A stretch of DNA of 64,000 nucleotides from Actinomycetota bacterium (GTDB lineage Bacteria > Actinomycetota > Acidimicrobiia > Acidimicrobiales > Ilumatobacteraceae), in NCBI GenBank assembly GCA_005788815.1, contig SYAZ01000002.1, forward strand, positions 1 to 64,000. The letters run 5' to 3'. Under the pieces are notes generated by a model. That model was not told the DNA's origin, made no database searches, and saw nothing but the letters and a program-made list of their open reading frames with translations. Shown here in pieces: positions 36,915-46,947 of this stretch (position 1 is the stretch's first letter; each line of letters begins with the position of its first letter). The position numbers were made by a program, and so were the translations under genes.

Positions 36915-37859
36915 TTAGTGCTGGTGCTCCAACCAACGCTCGCAATCGAGAGCAGCCATACAGCCTGAACCAGCAGCAGTAATCGCTTGGCGATACGTGT
37001 GGTCTTGCACGTCACCACAAGCAAAGATGCCTTCGATGTCTGTGTATGTGGAACCGTCACGAGTGAGCAGGTAACCAGTGTCTTCCATGTTGAGAACGTT
37101 CTGGAAAATTGCTGTGTTTGGTTTGTGGCCAATAGCAATGAAAAGACCAGTAACTGCAAGTGGGCGAGTGGAGTTGTCGGTGGTGTCGGTCAGAGTGACG
37201 CCAGAGAGTGATTGTTCACCTTGCAATTCGGTAACACGTGAGTTCCAATGGATTTCAATCTTCTCGTTAGCAATAGCGCGATCTTGCATGATGCGTGATG
37301 CACGCAATGTGTCGCGACGAACAATGAGGTGCACTTTGCTTGCAAACTTTGTGAGGAACATTGCTTCTTCAACAGCGGAGTCTCCGCCACCAACAACTGC
37401 AATCTCATGACCACGGAAAAAGAAACCGTCACATGTTGCACAGGTGGAAACACCATGGCCGATTAGCTCGGTTTCACGGGGCAAATCGAGCATGAGCGAC
37501 TGTGCGCCGGTGGCAACAATGATGGAATGCGCACTGTATTCGGTGTCGCGAATCCATACCTTGAACGGACGCGAAGAGAAGTCGACCTTGGTGACTTTTT
37601 CGGTAATGAATTCAGCACCAAAGCGCTCGGCTTGTGAACGAAAGTTCATCATGAGTTCTGGTCCCATGATGCCTTCGGGGAAACCAGGAAAGTTCTCTAC
37701 CTCTGTTGTAAGCATGAGTTGACCACCAGGCTGATCGCTAGTGGAACTCGGCTCACCTTCGATGACAAGTGGTGCGAGCGATGCGCGTGCGGTGTAGATG
37801 GCGGCGGTGAGACCAGCAGGTCCTGAACCGATGATGATGGTGTTACGAACAGTGCTCAT
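36915..37859 (-). CDS. trxB: Thioredoxin-disulfide reductase
   Basis: IIGSGPAGLTAAIYTARASL, CATCDGFFFRG, GGGDSAVEEA, IFACGDVQDHTYRQAITAAGSGCMAALD. Confidence 0.96.
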   Translation of the reverse strand: MSTVRNTIIIGSGPAGLTAAIYTARASLAPLVIEGEPSSTSDQPGGQLMLTTEVENFPGFPEGIMGPELMMNFRSQAERFGAEFITEKVTKVDFSSRPFKVWIRDTEYSAHSIIVATGAQSLMLDLPRETELIGHGVSTCATCDGFFFRGHEIAVVGGGDSAVEEAMFLTKFASKVHLIVRRDTLRASRIMQDRAIANEKIEIHWNSRVTELQGEQSLSGVTLTDTTDNSTRPLAVTGLFIAIGHKPNTAIFQNVLNMEDTGYLLTRDGSTYTDIEGIFACGDVQDHTYRQAITAAGSGCMAALDCERWLEHQH

Positions 37860-38182
37860 TTATCTTCTTCTGTGTATCGGCGGCGCATCAGAAGGAATCC
37901 GATGACTGCAAAGACCGCGCTAAGGGTGAAATACGAAATCCACACGGATGCATCGTGGTTGACAACAGAATCGAGGGCTGCCTGGAGACCGCGAGTGATT
38001 CCCACGATCAGCAAAACCAGAATGCCAACAACGCCAAATGTCCCGAGCAAACCAAAGACAAGCCCACGTGCGGTGGTGACCAATGGTTGAGTGGTGTATC
38101 GACGAACGGTGCTCACAACCCGGTCGATGAAATCGACTGTTCTATCGGCCCATTCGGGGTCGGTGAGGGGGTTGGACACCAT
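37856..38182 (-). CDS. Small two-TM membrane protein
   Basis: Hydrophobic segments FGLLGTFGVVGILVLLIVGI and YFTLSAVFAVIGFLLMRRRY; overlaps trxB start. Confidence 0.6.
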   Translation of the reverse strand: MVSNPLTDPEWADRTVDFIDRVVSTVRRYTTQPLVTTARGLVFGLLGTFGVVGILVLLIVGITRGLQAALDSVVNHDASVWISYFTLSAVFAVIGFLLMRRRYTEEDK

Positions 38183-38222
38183 GGGGTTCAGCCTAACGGC
38201 GAGCGCCGAAGCCGAAGTGGGC

Positions 38223-38822
38223 TTACGGCCGTCCAGGCAGTGGATGACTAGCTATGACCTCGCATGAGCCACCGTGAATCTGTAGTTCCGTTGGCGTTGC
38301 GACAAGCGTGAGCTTTGTGCCCGAAACTGAGTATGTACCCACTGGTTGGTTCCCTGCTTCCACATCAAACCCGGCACAGCCGTTGCCGCTCGCAACTATT
38401 GCGGGATGCGTGATGATGCTGAGTTGGGTACACGAGGTCTGGTCAACAACTACAAGGTTTGGTTTTGAAGTCCATACTTCTCGCACGGAACCCACGGAAG
38501 AATAGGTACCAACGATTGTGTAGTCGGCCAGGTCCGCGCCACACACAGAACCTTTAATCGGCACCGTGGTGACTGCGCCGTTTCGCGGTCTTACGGTTGA
38601 GTCAGTGGATGGGGAAAGCGATGAATAAAGAGCACTGCTACCTACTAACACGATCAAGGCAGCTGCGACAGCGAGCCAACGCCGCGGAGATTGGCGAGAA
38701 ATAGAAGGGGACACGTGGGCAAGTGCCTCGGCGATGTGGGCGTCGCGGACTTCGTTTGACGCTGCGGGAAGATCGCGCAGCGCCGCAACTATGCGGGGGT
38801 CAAGTTGTTCGTTGTCGCTCAC
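38223..38822 (-). CDS. Putative membrane anti-sigma factor
   Basis: Overlaps sigma gene stop; single TM WLAVAAALIVLVGSSALYSSL and extracellular domain. Confidence 0.6.
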   Translation of the reverse strand: MSDNEQLDPRIVAALRDLPAASNEVRDAHIAEALAHVSPSISRQSPRRWLAVAAALIVLVGSSALYSSLSPSTDSTVRPRNGAVTTVPIKGSVCGADLADYTIVGTYSSVGSVREVWTSKPNLVVVDQTSCTQLSIITHPAIVASGNGCAGFDVEAGNQPVGTYSVSGTKLTLVATPTELQIHGGSCEVIASHPLPGRP

Positions 38823-39400
38823 GTGTTCCTTTCGTCAGGGTTATGACGCCCTGTGGAGGTGTCTTGGTTCCCAAGAATGTTGGCCAATTGGGTTCTGCCT
38901 CGGGCCAGGCGAGAACGCACAGTGCCCACGGGAACCCCCTGTATTTCAGCGATTTCCTCATAATCAAGGTCCGCAACATGGCGCAGCACAAGGGTGGTTC
39001 GGTATTCCTCGGGAAGCAGAGCCAGTGCTTGAGCCACATCCATTTGAGCATCAACTGCACCAGTACCGTCGGCCATTGGAAGAACAAAGGTTGCATCAAT
39101 GTCGGTAGGGGTCGGACGTCTGCGAATGCGGCGCACTTCATCAAGAGCAGCATTCGTCGCAATGCGATAGACCCACGTAGAAAACTTTGATCGTCCATCG
39201 AATCCAGGCAGTGCGCGAACAATAGAGATAAGAGCATGTTGGGTGGCATCTTCAGCGTCGGCTTTATTCACCACAATGCGATGACAAACAGTGCGCACAG
39301 AGTCATAGTGCATGCGCAACAAGGCGTCGGTCGCAACAGAATCTCCACGCTTGGCGCGCTGAATCAGAAGGTCGTCAGGAGCAGGAGAGATGTTGACAGG
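38819..39400 (-). CDS. ECF RNA polymerase sigma factor (5' end ambiguous, see findings)
   Basis: KADAEDATQHALISIVRALPGFDGRSKFSTWVYRIATNAALDEVRR; LPEEYRTTLVLRHVADLDYEEIAEIQGVPVGTVRSRLARGR. Confidence 0.9.
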   Translation of the reverse strand, partial: PVNISPAPDDLLIQRAKRGDSVATDALLRMHYDSVRTVCHRIVVNKADAEDATQHALISIVRALPGFDGRSKFSTWVYRIATNAALDEVRRIRRRPTPTDIDATFVLPMADGTGAVDAQMDVAQALALLPEEYRTTLVLRHVADLDYEEIAEIQGVPVGTVRSRLARGRTQLANILGNQDTSTGRHNPDERNT

Positions 39401-39422
39401 TTAGTCACCTGTGGAACGGGCA

Positions 39423-41105
39423 CTATTTGGCTGAAGTGAAGTCGAGGCTGGAAAGCGCACCTTTGAATGGGTTGCTATCGCTACACGAGGTGCTACGACC
39501 CGCTTCTCGCATGTACAAGAGCACATTGCGAGCTGGGCTTTTCACATCGAAGGTGCCGATACCTGTTTGTTGCGATGCAGCCTGGGCCACAGGAAGACCC
39601 CAGCCGTCAAGCGAAGCAGGGAGGGCATCGCCAGTAGAGACGTACACCTCTGCATTCCACGGCGCAGTTGCAAAATTTGCCGCCAATGTTCCGAGACCCA
39701 CGCCAGATAGTTGGACCACCACGCCTACGCCAGCCTTCGAACCGAAATACTGATTGCCATAACACACGGTTGTCCATGTGGTTGCGGGGTTGTTATCGGT
39801 GAGAGCTGGAATCATTGCTTCGTTTTCTTGACCGTCATCTCCGTTCGGGTCGTAACTTCGCATGCCAACAACAGTGACGGGACCAACAGGAATTTCATTG
39901 ACAACTGGTGCGCCAATTTGTGAATTTGTTTCTTGAAGTCCACGCCACAACATCACAGTCATGGTGAGTGCTGCAATCAGCAGAAGAGCAATAGGCACAT
40001 AGTTGCGTTTTGTTGATGTGCGTTGCGAACGTGGCAATGCAGTTTCTGGATGCGCTATACCACGCGGCGTGTTGTCTTTTGTTTTAGGTGCGCGAACTGG
40101 CGTGTCATCTTCTGGAACGACTTCAAGTGAACGTCGTGGCCTTTGAGGCATAAGAGGATCGTTCAATGTGGGACGACTACGTGGTGTTGCTGGTGCCATC
40201 GATGGATTGAGTCCGTCTACCGGCGTGAGCGCATCATGATTTTGTTGTGATACTTCGTCGAGTGCACGAACTACTTCGTGACACGTGGCGTAACGATGCT
40301 CAGGTTTACGCATCAACATTTTGTGAATCACTGCAATGAGATTGCTTGGTACATCTGAGCGAATTCCACTGAGCGGTGTGGGGTCACGTTGCAAACGCTG
40401 AATGGCAGTTTGTTGCTCATTTTCCCCTTTAAATGGGGCTTTTCCGGCCAAGCATTCGTAGAGAACAAGGCCAAGTGAATAGATATCTGCACGACCGTCA
40501 AGCAATCGACCTTGGACTTGTTCGGGAGACAAATACTTTGCAGTTCCCATCATGATGTCTGGCTTTGTGAGATCTGTGTGGTCTTCAACACTTGCTACCA
40601 GTGGCTTGGCAATACCAAAGTCTGTGAGCAAAACTTCGCCCTCTTTCATGACCAGAATGTTTGCTGGCTTGATGTCTCTGTGGAGAATATTTTCATCGTG
40701 AGCTTTTGCTAACGCCGAAGCAATGGCCCGTCCGATATGCAATGTGAGATGAGCACTGAGTTGCCCTGGTTGTCGAGATGTACCTTTATCGTCTAATAAA
40801 CCACGAAGAGATTTCCCTTCGATGAGACGCATAACGAGTGCAACTTGATCATGTTCGTCGATGCAGTCATACACCGGAACAATGTGTGGGTGAGTAAGTC
40901 GTGCAAGTGCTTGTGCTTCACGACGAAAGCGTTCTTTTGTGACGACGTCATCAGCAATGTCTTCGCGCAACATCTTCACTGCAACAGTGCGACTTAATGT
41001 GAGATCAGTGGCGCGCCAGACGTCGGCCATGCCACCAGAAGCGATCATTCCTTCAAGGCGATAGCGTCCGCCGATGAGGTCACTGGTGTGATGAGGTGCA
41101 GCCAT
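39423..41105 (-). CDS. Membrane Ser/Thr protein kinase with C-terminal discoidin-like extracytoplasmic domain
   Basis: RYRLEGMIASGGMADVWRATD, ILHRDIKPANILV, LLTDFGIAKP; TM YVPIALLLIAALTMTVML; C-terminal DPNGDDGQENEAMIPALTDNNPATTWTTVCYG. Confidence 0.9.
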   Translation of the reverse strand: MAAPHHTSDLIGGRYRLEGMIASGGMADVWRATDLTLSRTVAVKMLREDIADDVVTKERFRREAQALARLTHPHIVPVYDCIDEHDQVALVMRLIEGKSLRGLLDDKGTSRQPGQLSAHLTLHIGRAIASALAKAHDENILHRDIKPANILVMKEGEVLLTDFGIAKPLVASVEDHTDLTKPDIMMGTAKYLSPEQVQGRLLDGRADIYSLGLVLYECLAGKAPFKGENEQQTAIQRLQRDPTPLSGIRSDVPSNLIAVIHKMLMRKPEHRYATCHEVVRALDEVSQQNHDALTPVDGLNPSMAPATPRSRPTLNDPLMPQRPRRSLEVVPEDDTPVRAPKTKDNTPRGIAHPETALPRSQRTSTKRNYVPIALLLIAALTMTVMLWRGLQETNSQIGAPVVNEIPVGPVTVVGMRSYDPNGDDGQENEAMIPALTDNNPATTWTTVCYGNQYFGSKAGVGVVVQLSGVGLGTLAANFATAPWNAEVYVSTGDALPASLDGWGLPVAQAASQQTGIGTFDVKSPARNVLLYMREAGRSTSCSDSNPFKGALSSLDFTSAK

Positions 41106-41155
41106 TACTGGGAGCAGACGCTAGTTGTGGATGGCCTCCGAGGGAGGCATACCCC

Positions 41156-41995
41156 TTATTCGGCTAGGCGAAAAACGATTCCGATAGTTCCTTGACCAGC
41201 GTGAGCGCCGATGACTGCGCCGATGTCACTGACGATCACTTCACCTGAGTACACGGCCTTGACCATCGCAATGAAAGCGTCGATGTCTGCACATTGAGCA
41301 TGGAGCAAAGCAAGGCGTTCGATTTTTCCTTCATGCGAACGAAGTGACTCGATAAGGAAGGCCAACGCTTTGGAGCGCGTGCGCTGACGGCCAGCTTCTT
41401 CCACTTTGCCGTCACGTATCTCAATGAGGGGCTTAATGGAGAGAGCGCTTGCCATCATGGCCTTTGCTCCACCAATGCGGCCACCTTTTTTCAGGTTGTC
41501 GAGCGTGTCGAGAGCGGCAACAACGTGCGTGCGGGGGGCCAATTGCTCTGCGCGAGCCACAATTTCTTGCTGTGTGGCGCCGGCTCGTGCCATTTCGGCA
41601 CATTCAAGGACTGTGAGGCCTTGTCCCATAGATGCACTGCGGCTATCGACAACCACAACTGAGATCTCTGGTTCAAGTGCACGCGCAGCAAGGACTGCGC
41701 TTTGCATGGTGGCTGACAAATCTGACGACAAGGAAACAACAACGATGGATGAAGCGCCTTCTGCTTTGAGGGAGCGATAGCACTCTTCAAATTTGCCCTG
41801 TGATGGTGCAGCTGTCTCTGGCAACTGTGGAGAAGCAGAGCACAATTTCCAGAATTCACTGGTGGTGATGGTTTCTCGGTCGATGTATTCGGTGTCGCCA
41901 AAGCGAACACTGAGAGGAACAATGCGAATACCTAAGGCGTCAGCCATATCTTGAGGTAGGTCGCAGGCGGAGTCGGTAACAATTCGAACAGTCAT
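41156..41995 (-). CDS. DegV family protein
   Basis: VRIVTDSACDLPQDMADALGIRIVPLSVRFGDTEYID; VVALDTLDNLKKGGRIG. Confidence 0.92.
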   Translation of the reverse strand: MTVRIVTDSACDLPQDMADALGIRIVPLSVRFGDTEYIDRETITTSEFWKLCSASPQLPETAAPSQGKFEECYRSLKAEGASSIVVVSLSSDLSATMQSAVLAARALEPEISVVVVDSRSASMGQGLTVLECAEMARAGATQQEIVARAEQLAPRTHVVAALDTLDNLKKGGRIGGAKAMMASALSIKPLIEIRDGKVEEAGRQRTRSKALAFLIESLRSHEGKIERLALLHAQCADIDAFIAMVKAVYSGEVIVSDIGAVIGAHAGQGTIGIVFRLAE

Positions 41996-43971
41996 TGCTC
42001 AGAAACCGTAGTCGCCTCAGGAGGTCTGCGTCGTGCTGACCTGCGGTGAGACCACCACCAGGCCAAAAGAATAAGAAGGAATGAGATGCTGACGAACTGG
42101 CCGAATCCTGCAATGGCAGTGACCTTGGCCCGAATAGTGATGAGGGGAACCACTTCTACGTTCCCTTGCGGGGTTGCCACCCATACAGAAACAGGGAATT
42201 GACCACTGGTACGCGTACTGGCTGAGACGACTACCTCGGTGGTGCTTCCGGCCGAAAGAGTGATGATGCGACTGGGGTCGACCAATGAAAGTTTGGCGCT
42301 GTTCAGGCGCACTCGAACAGCGAGGTTCTCTGGCGAACTATTTCGAAGTTGAATGCGGATAGATCCGTTACGACTAGAGAGATTGAGCTCTTTTGGAGTT
42401 GTGACAGTGACGGCCCGGCGCGTAGCGCGCAACTGTTTACGTAAAGCAGAAATATATGCTTCGGCGTTTTCAAGAGTCGACGAAGCGCCAACACCTAACA
42501 AGTACGACCACGTATACCGACGCGTATCGTCCTCGCTCAACATAGAGGACACCGCGTTTAGTTCTGTTCGTGCATTTTGAATGCTTGGCACACGACTTGT
42601 ATTCCATTTCTCTGGCGCGGGGCCAAAAGAGATTGCTGAAGTGGTGTTGTCTACGGAGCGTGACGCAGCCATGTCGATGAGCGTGAGACCTGGCGCATTA
42701 GCGAGGGCTTTCGTGGCTGTAGTCATGAGTTGAAACTGGTTAACTGTGGAAACAGGTAGTGAGATCAACATATGCACGAGCGCCGGATTCATTGCCGCGG
42801 CTATCAGGTCATCGCCATGCACAATCGCCTCGGCTGCAACTGCATAGCCATTCTTCTCTGGTGTACTCGCGGTAGAACCAATGCCGACAAGTTTGGCAAG
42901 GTGAGACACAACTGAAATATTTTTATTCTCTGTATCTACAGGATGACTAATAATACTGGCAGGTAGCTCTGTTGTTGCATCTGTACTTGCGTTGTCGCTG
43001 AGCAAAATATTTGTAATGCCAGCGTCACGTAGCAACGCAATAGCGTCTGCATCAAGTCGTTCCGTTGCTACCCAGGAATTGCGTTGAATAGTTACCCCGG
43101 GAAGGAACCTGTTGAGTGTGGACTCTCCGAGTTTTAGTTGCGCGATGAACTCTTGTTGTAGTCCAAGACCAGCAAAGACAGCGGGGTCGCAGGGTGCAAA
43201 TGTGTCGATTGCAATTGACCTACGACGAAGTTGATTGTGTAGGTCCAAGAAAAGTTGTTGATCTGTTGGAACACCAGATTCTCCCAAAGCGGTAATGATT
43301 TGTGGGCTTATTGATACAGTGACGGCGCCGGTAAATGACCCAAGAAATGCGATTGTTCGTTTGACGGACTCTCGTGTCTTGTTGTCTAATTCGATAATGC
43401 CGTCTGTTTTCAACAAGCCCGACGTTGTGAGACGTAGAAGTGGACTGACAGCAATGTTTTGAGTTGTAGCTGACAATGTTCGCTTATTGACAAAGGTGAG
43501 CACAGAAGAAAGAACTGACTTGGTTTGGAAATCTGTGATTCGAATTGTGAGGGGATACACACCGTCTTGTGCAATCGTTAACGCTGAACTGTTTATCTCT
43601 GTAGTGATGATTGGGACGATTGGCTGTAGGTGTCCTGCGTAATCGCGACTGACTCGAGACAGTGCAACTGAAAAAGAATCACTGATACCGGGGACCACTT
43701 CACCTTTTGCAATCGATGCAAACGAATCCCTCGTAGCAATGCGACGATGCAGCAGAAATTCAAGCGTGTCTTTGCCGTCAAGTGAATTACGAATATTCGC
43801 GTCGAGAAGAAAACGAGCATTCACTGACGTGAGAATGTTGAACGGTTGGGCCAGGATGCCAATTTCTGGCACTGGCGAATCAATTTCTTTCTGGTTCGCT
43901 TGCACAGGAGACGAGATCAGTGTTGTTGCTAGTGCGCTCGTGGCAAGGGCTACTCGTAGTAATCGTCTCAT
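41992..43971 (-). CDS. DUF6049-like secreted, membrane-anchored protein
   Basis: Signal peptide, large extracytoplasmic region, C-terminal TM and RRSARRRP; position equivalent to Rv3909. Confidence 0.65.
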   Translation of the reverse strand: MRRLLRVALATSALATTLISSPVQANQKEIDSPVPEIGILAQPFNILTSVNARFLLDANIRNSLDGKDTLEFLLHRRIATRDSFASIAKGEVVPGISDSFSVALSRVSRDYAGHLQPIVPIITTEINSSALTIAQDGVYPLTIRITDFQTKSVLSSVLTFVNKRTLSATTQNIAVSPLLRLTTSGLLKTDGIIELDNKTRESVKRTIAFLGSFTGAVTVSISPQIITALGESGVPTDQQLFLDLHNQLRRRSIAIDTFAPCDPAVFAGLGLQQEFIAQLKLGESTLNRFLPGVTIQRNSWVATERLDADAIALLRDAGITNILLSDNASTDATTELPASIISHPVDTENKNISVVSHLAKLVGIGSTASTPEKNGYAVAAEAIVHGDDLIAAAMNPALVHMLISLPVSTVNQFQLMTTATKALANAPGLTLIDMAASRSVDNTTSAISFGPAPEKWNTSRVPSIQNARTELNAVSSMLSEDDTRRYTWSYLLGVGASSTLENAEAYISALRKQLRATRRAVTVTTPKELNLSSRNGSIRIQLRNSSPENLAVRVRLNSAKLSLVDPSRIITLSAGSTTEVVVSASTRTSGQFPVSVWVATPQGNVEVVPLITIRAKVTAIAGFGQFVSISFLLILLAWWWSHRRSARRRPPEATTVSEQ

Positions 43972-44795
43972 GGCAGAGTTCTTTCCAGCACGGAAAGACC
44001 ATAGTCAAGAGTTGCAAAGCCGAACTTGCGATACAGGTCTAGTGCTGCCTGATTGTTGTCGTCTGTATTCACCACGGTGCTCGTGCATCGTCGTGAGTGA
44101 GTCCAATCAAGCGCCGCAGCGAGTAGTGACGATGCGACGCCCGTTCGTTGTACGTCGGGGTGTACGGCAAGGCGTTGAATGAATCCGTGGGCTTGTGTGA
44201 CGCCGGCAAGGACATACCCATCGATCTGTTTGTTTGTTCGTGACACAAAGATGCGACAGTGCCGTGTGGCTTGTAGTGCCTCATCAAAAGTTGCCGTATC
44301 AAGTGACCATTCCCGTCCAAAGGCAGCGCTGTCGATAGACAAGATCGCATCTGTCGTCGCGCGGCGGGGTCTCCCAAAGAGGCGAAGAGCTCGCACGCTT
44401 TGAATGGAATGGGGAGACAAAGGGGCTAACTGCCACGTGTCATGAGACTTTTGCAGCAGGGTCAGGCTTTGCGACACTTCGAAGCCCATGCGCTCGAGCG
44501 GTAAAGAAGCCTGTGGAGCCAGAGCACTGGTGCGGACACTTCGGTACCCCCAGGAATCGATGGTCTGAATCCATGAATGCAAAATGGGCTCGTCGGGCAA
44601 TTGTGTGTCGGGGCCGTGAGACCCACTGATAACAAGGAAAGCTGTGTGATTGCTATGGGGCCAGGGGCGCACCCGTGCACTGACCGCGCCAGACCAAATA
44701 GTGCCTGTTCGGGGGGATTGCTCGACCACACTCACTCCCTTGACCGTAGTGCCCCTGCTCTGGTGGCACCGTGGGTTGGGAAGAAATGAGAACAC
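43968..44795 (-). CDS. GNAT family N-acetyltransferase (start uncertain)
   Basis: GVTQAHGFIQRLAVHPDVQRTGVASSLLAAALDWTHSRRCTSTVVNTDDNNQAALDLYRKFGFATLDYGLSVLER. Confidence 0.85.
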   Translation of the reverse strand: MFSFLPNPRCHQSRGTTVKGVSVVEQSPRTGTIWSGAVSARVRPWPHSNHTAFLVISGSHGPDTQLPDEPILHSWIQTIDSWGYRSVRTSALAPQASLPLERMGFEVSQSLTLLQKSHDTWQLAPLSPHSIQSVRALRLFGRPRRATTDAILSIDSAAFGREWSLDTATFDEALQATRHCRIFVSRTNKQIDGYVLAGVTQAHGFIQRLAVHPDVQRTGVASSLLAAALDWTHSRRCTSTVVNTDDNNQAALDLYRKFGFATLDYGLSVLERTLP

Positions 44796-44825
44796 CTGAG
44801 AGCAGTTGGGTGTGCCTAGCCTTCA

Positions 44826-46295
44826 ATGGACATGATTCCTGCGCGCTTTGCCCCCATTCTCCAGGAGATGGAGCCTCTTGCTGCCCGATTTCGCGAGGCG
44901 GGCCACCGCCTGTTCCTCGTGGGCGGCACGGTGCGCGACTTGTTAGTGGGTTCAGCCGATGCCAACACCGATTTCTCTACCATCGACTTTGACGCCACCA
45001 CGACTGCGACCCCTGAGGACATCAAACGCATCGTGTCACCAATCGCCGACGCCCTTTGGACGCAAGGCGAAAGGTTCGGCACTATCGGATTGAAAATTGG
45101 TGACCGTACATACGAGATCACAACACATCGGGCTGAGGCGTATTCGCCTGATTCGCGTAAACCTGAAGTGCAATTCGCAACCGATATTGATGTTGATCTT
45201 TCCCGACGCGATTTCACGATTAATGCCATGGCGTTAGAGATCACTTCAGAAACACCAACACTTGTCGACCCATTTGGTGGCGCAGCAGATTTAATGACTG
45301 GCGTTTTGCGTACACCGTTGTCACCCGAAGAATCTTTCAGTGATGATCCGTTGCGCATGTTGCGTGCTGCACGCTTTATTTCTCAACTTGATGTCACGCC
45401 GGAACCAGCACTCGTAGAAGCTGTTATAGCAATGGCTGATCGACTCACCATTGTTTCGCCAGAACGTGTTCGTATTGAATTTGATCGTTTAATGACAACA
45501 ACAAAACCAAGTAAAGGTTTGTGGTTCTTGTTTGACACGGGGTTAGTCGATCACTTCTTGCCGGAGTTGCGTCTCATGCGTCTTGAACAAGACCCAATAC
45601 ATCGTCACAAAGATGTTTTGACGCACACACTTGCTGTTGTTGAAAATGTTCAACTGCAGGATAATCGTGAATTTGATTTTCGCATTACACGACTTGCTGC
45701 GTTGTACCACGATGTTGGTAAACCACGAACTCGCGGTTTCAAAGAAGGTAAGGGCGTTACATTTCATCACCACGAAGTTGTTGGTGCACGCATGACGCGC
45801 GAGCGCATGAAAATCATGAAATACCCAACAGACGATATTGATGCAGTGTCTGAATTAGTAGCAATTAGTGGGCGTTTTCACACATATCAGATGGGTTGGA
45901 CAGACAGTGCTGTACGTCGTTATGTGCGTGACGCCGGCAAATATCTGCCCGAGTTGAATGTGTTGGTGCGGTGTGACTGCACCACGCGTAATGAGAAGAA
46001 GGCAAAAATTCTTGCTCGTCGAATGGACGAGATGGAAGATCGCATTGCTGAACTTATGCAGAAGGAAGAGCTTGCAGCATTGCGCCCCGAACTTGACGGC
46101 GTGCAAGTGATGGAACTGCTCGATGTTCCCGCCGGCCCCGCAGTTGGTGCAGCGTTGGATTTCATGATGGAGATTCGTTTAGAAGAAGGCATTCTCGGTG
46201 AAGAAGTCATTACTCAGCGCCTGCGCGAGTGGTGGAGCGCTAACGCCGAATCAGTGATGAAGACAAAGCGCACCGGGCGCCGCAGGTCTGAATAA
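44826..46295 (+). CDS. CCA tRNA nucleotidyltransferase / poly(A) polymerase family, HD domain
   Basis: RLFLVGGTVRDLLVG, DFSTIDFDATTTATPEDIKRIV, RRDFTINAMALE, HD domain RLAALYHDVGKPRTR. Confidence 0.93.
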   Translation: MDMIPARFAPILQEMEPLAARFREAGHRLFLVGGTVRDLLVGSADANTDFSTIDFDATTTATPEDIKRIVSPIADALWTQGERFGTIGLKIGDRTYEITTHRAEAYSPDSRKPEVQFATDIDVDLSRRDFTINAMALEITSETPTLVDPFGGAADLMTGVLRTPLSPEESFSDDPLRMLRAARFISQLDVTPEPALVEAVIAMADRLTIVSPERVRIEFDRLMTTTKPSKGLWFLFDTGLVDHFLPELRLMRLEQDPIHRHKDVLTHTLAVVENVQLQDNREFDFRITRLAALYHDVGKPRTRGFKEGKGVTFHHHEVVGARMTRERMKIMKYPTDDIDAVSELVAISGRFHTYQMGWTDSAVRRYVRDAGKYLPELNVLVRCDCTTRNEKKAKILARRMDEMEDRIAELMQKEELAALRPELDGVQVMELLDVPAGPAVGAALDFMMEIRLEEGILGEEVITQRLREWWSANAESVMKTKRTGRRRSE

Positions 46296-46296
46296 C

Positions 46297-46917
46297 TTAC
46301 GAACCAAGTTTGCGTGCACGTACAACAAGCGTTGACGGCGCTACAGCCATCGGTTGATGCAGCGGCGCAAGTTCATGCATCACGTCGATAGAAAAGTTTG
46401 CTCTTTGTAATGCCATGGTGAGTTCACCAATGGTGGGAGTTGTAGATCCGTATTGACGGCGAGCGGTTGCGTCATTTCCGTCGAACACCGCAGACATGGG
46501 GTGAGGTACTGCAAACACAAAGCCAGCTTCCGGGCGCAACACTCGGTGCACCTGGCGAAACAGGCGAGCAATGTCAGTATCAAACGTGATGTGATGCACG
46601 CACAACGCAAGGTCGATTCCTGAATTCATGAGAAATCCGAGGTCGGCTAATTCGCCTTCGTGAAACTCCACCACAACTTCTGCGTTGGTGGCCGCTTGGC
46701 GTGCCCGCTGAATTGCTTCTCGTGAGGGGTCAATGGCGATGCTGCGGGCCCCCCGAAGAGCCATGGCCACAGAATTGGGGACCGTGCCGTACAGGCCAAG
46801 CTCCAAGACACGCTTGCCTTTTACATCGCCACACACCCGCAATTCATTCTCGTTGTGTACGGATGATCCGAAGGAAACGGCAGGGCCGTCGTTGGCGGTA
46901 AAACGCGCATCTGACAT
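46297..46917 (-). CDS. SAM-dependent methyltransferase
   Basis: KGKRVLELGLYGTVPNSVAMALRGARSIAIDPSREAIQRAR. Confidence 0.85.
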   Translation of the reverse strand: MSDARFTANDGPAVSFGSSVHNENELRVCGDVKGKRVLELGLYGTVPNSVAMALRGARSIAIDPSREAIQRARQAATNAEVVVEFHEGELADLGFLMNSGIDLALCVHHITFDTDIARLFRQVHRVLRPEAGFVFAVPHPMSAVFDGNDATARRQYGSTTPTIGELTMALQRANFSIDVMHELAPLHQPMAVAPSTLVVRARKLGS

Positions 46918-46947
46918 GTCGGCATCTTATGACTATCTTGTGTAGTC

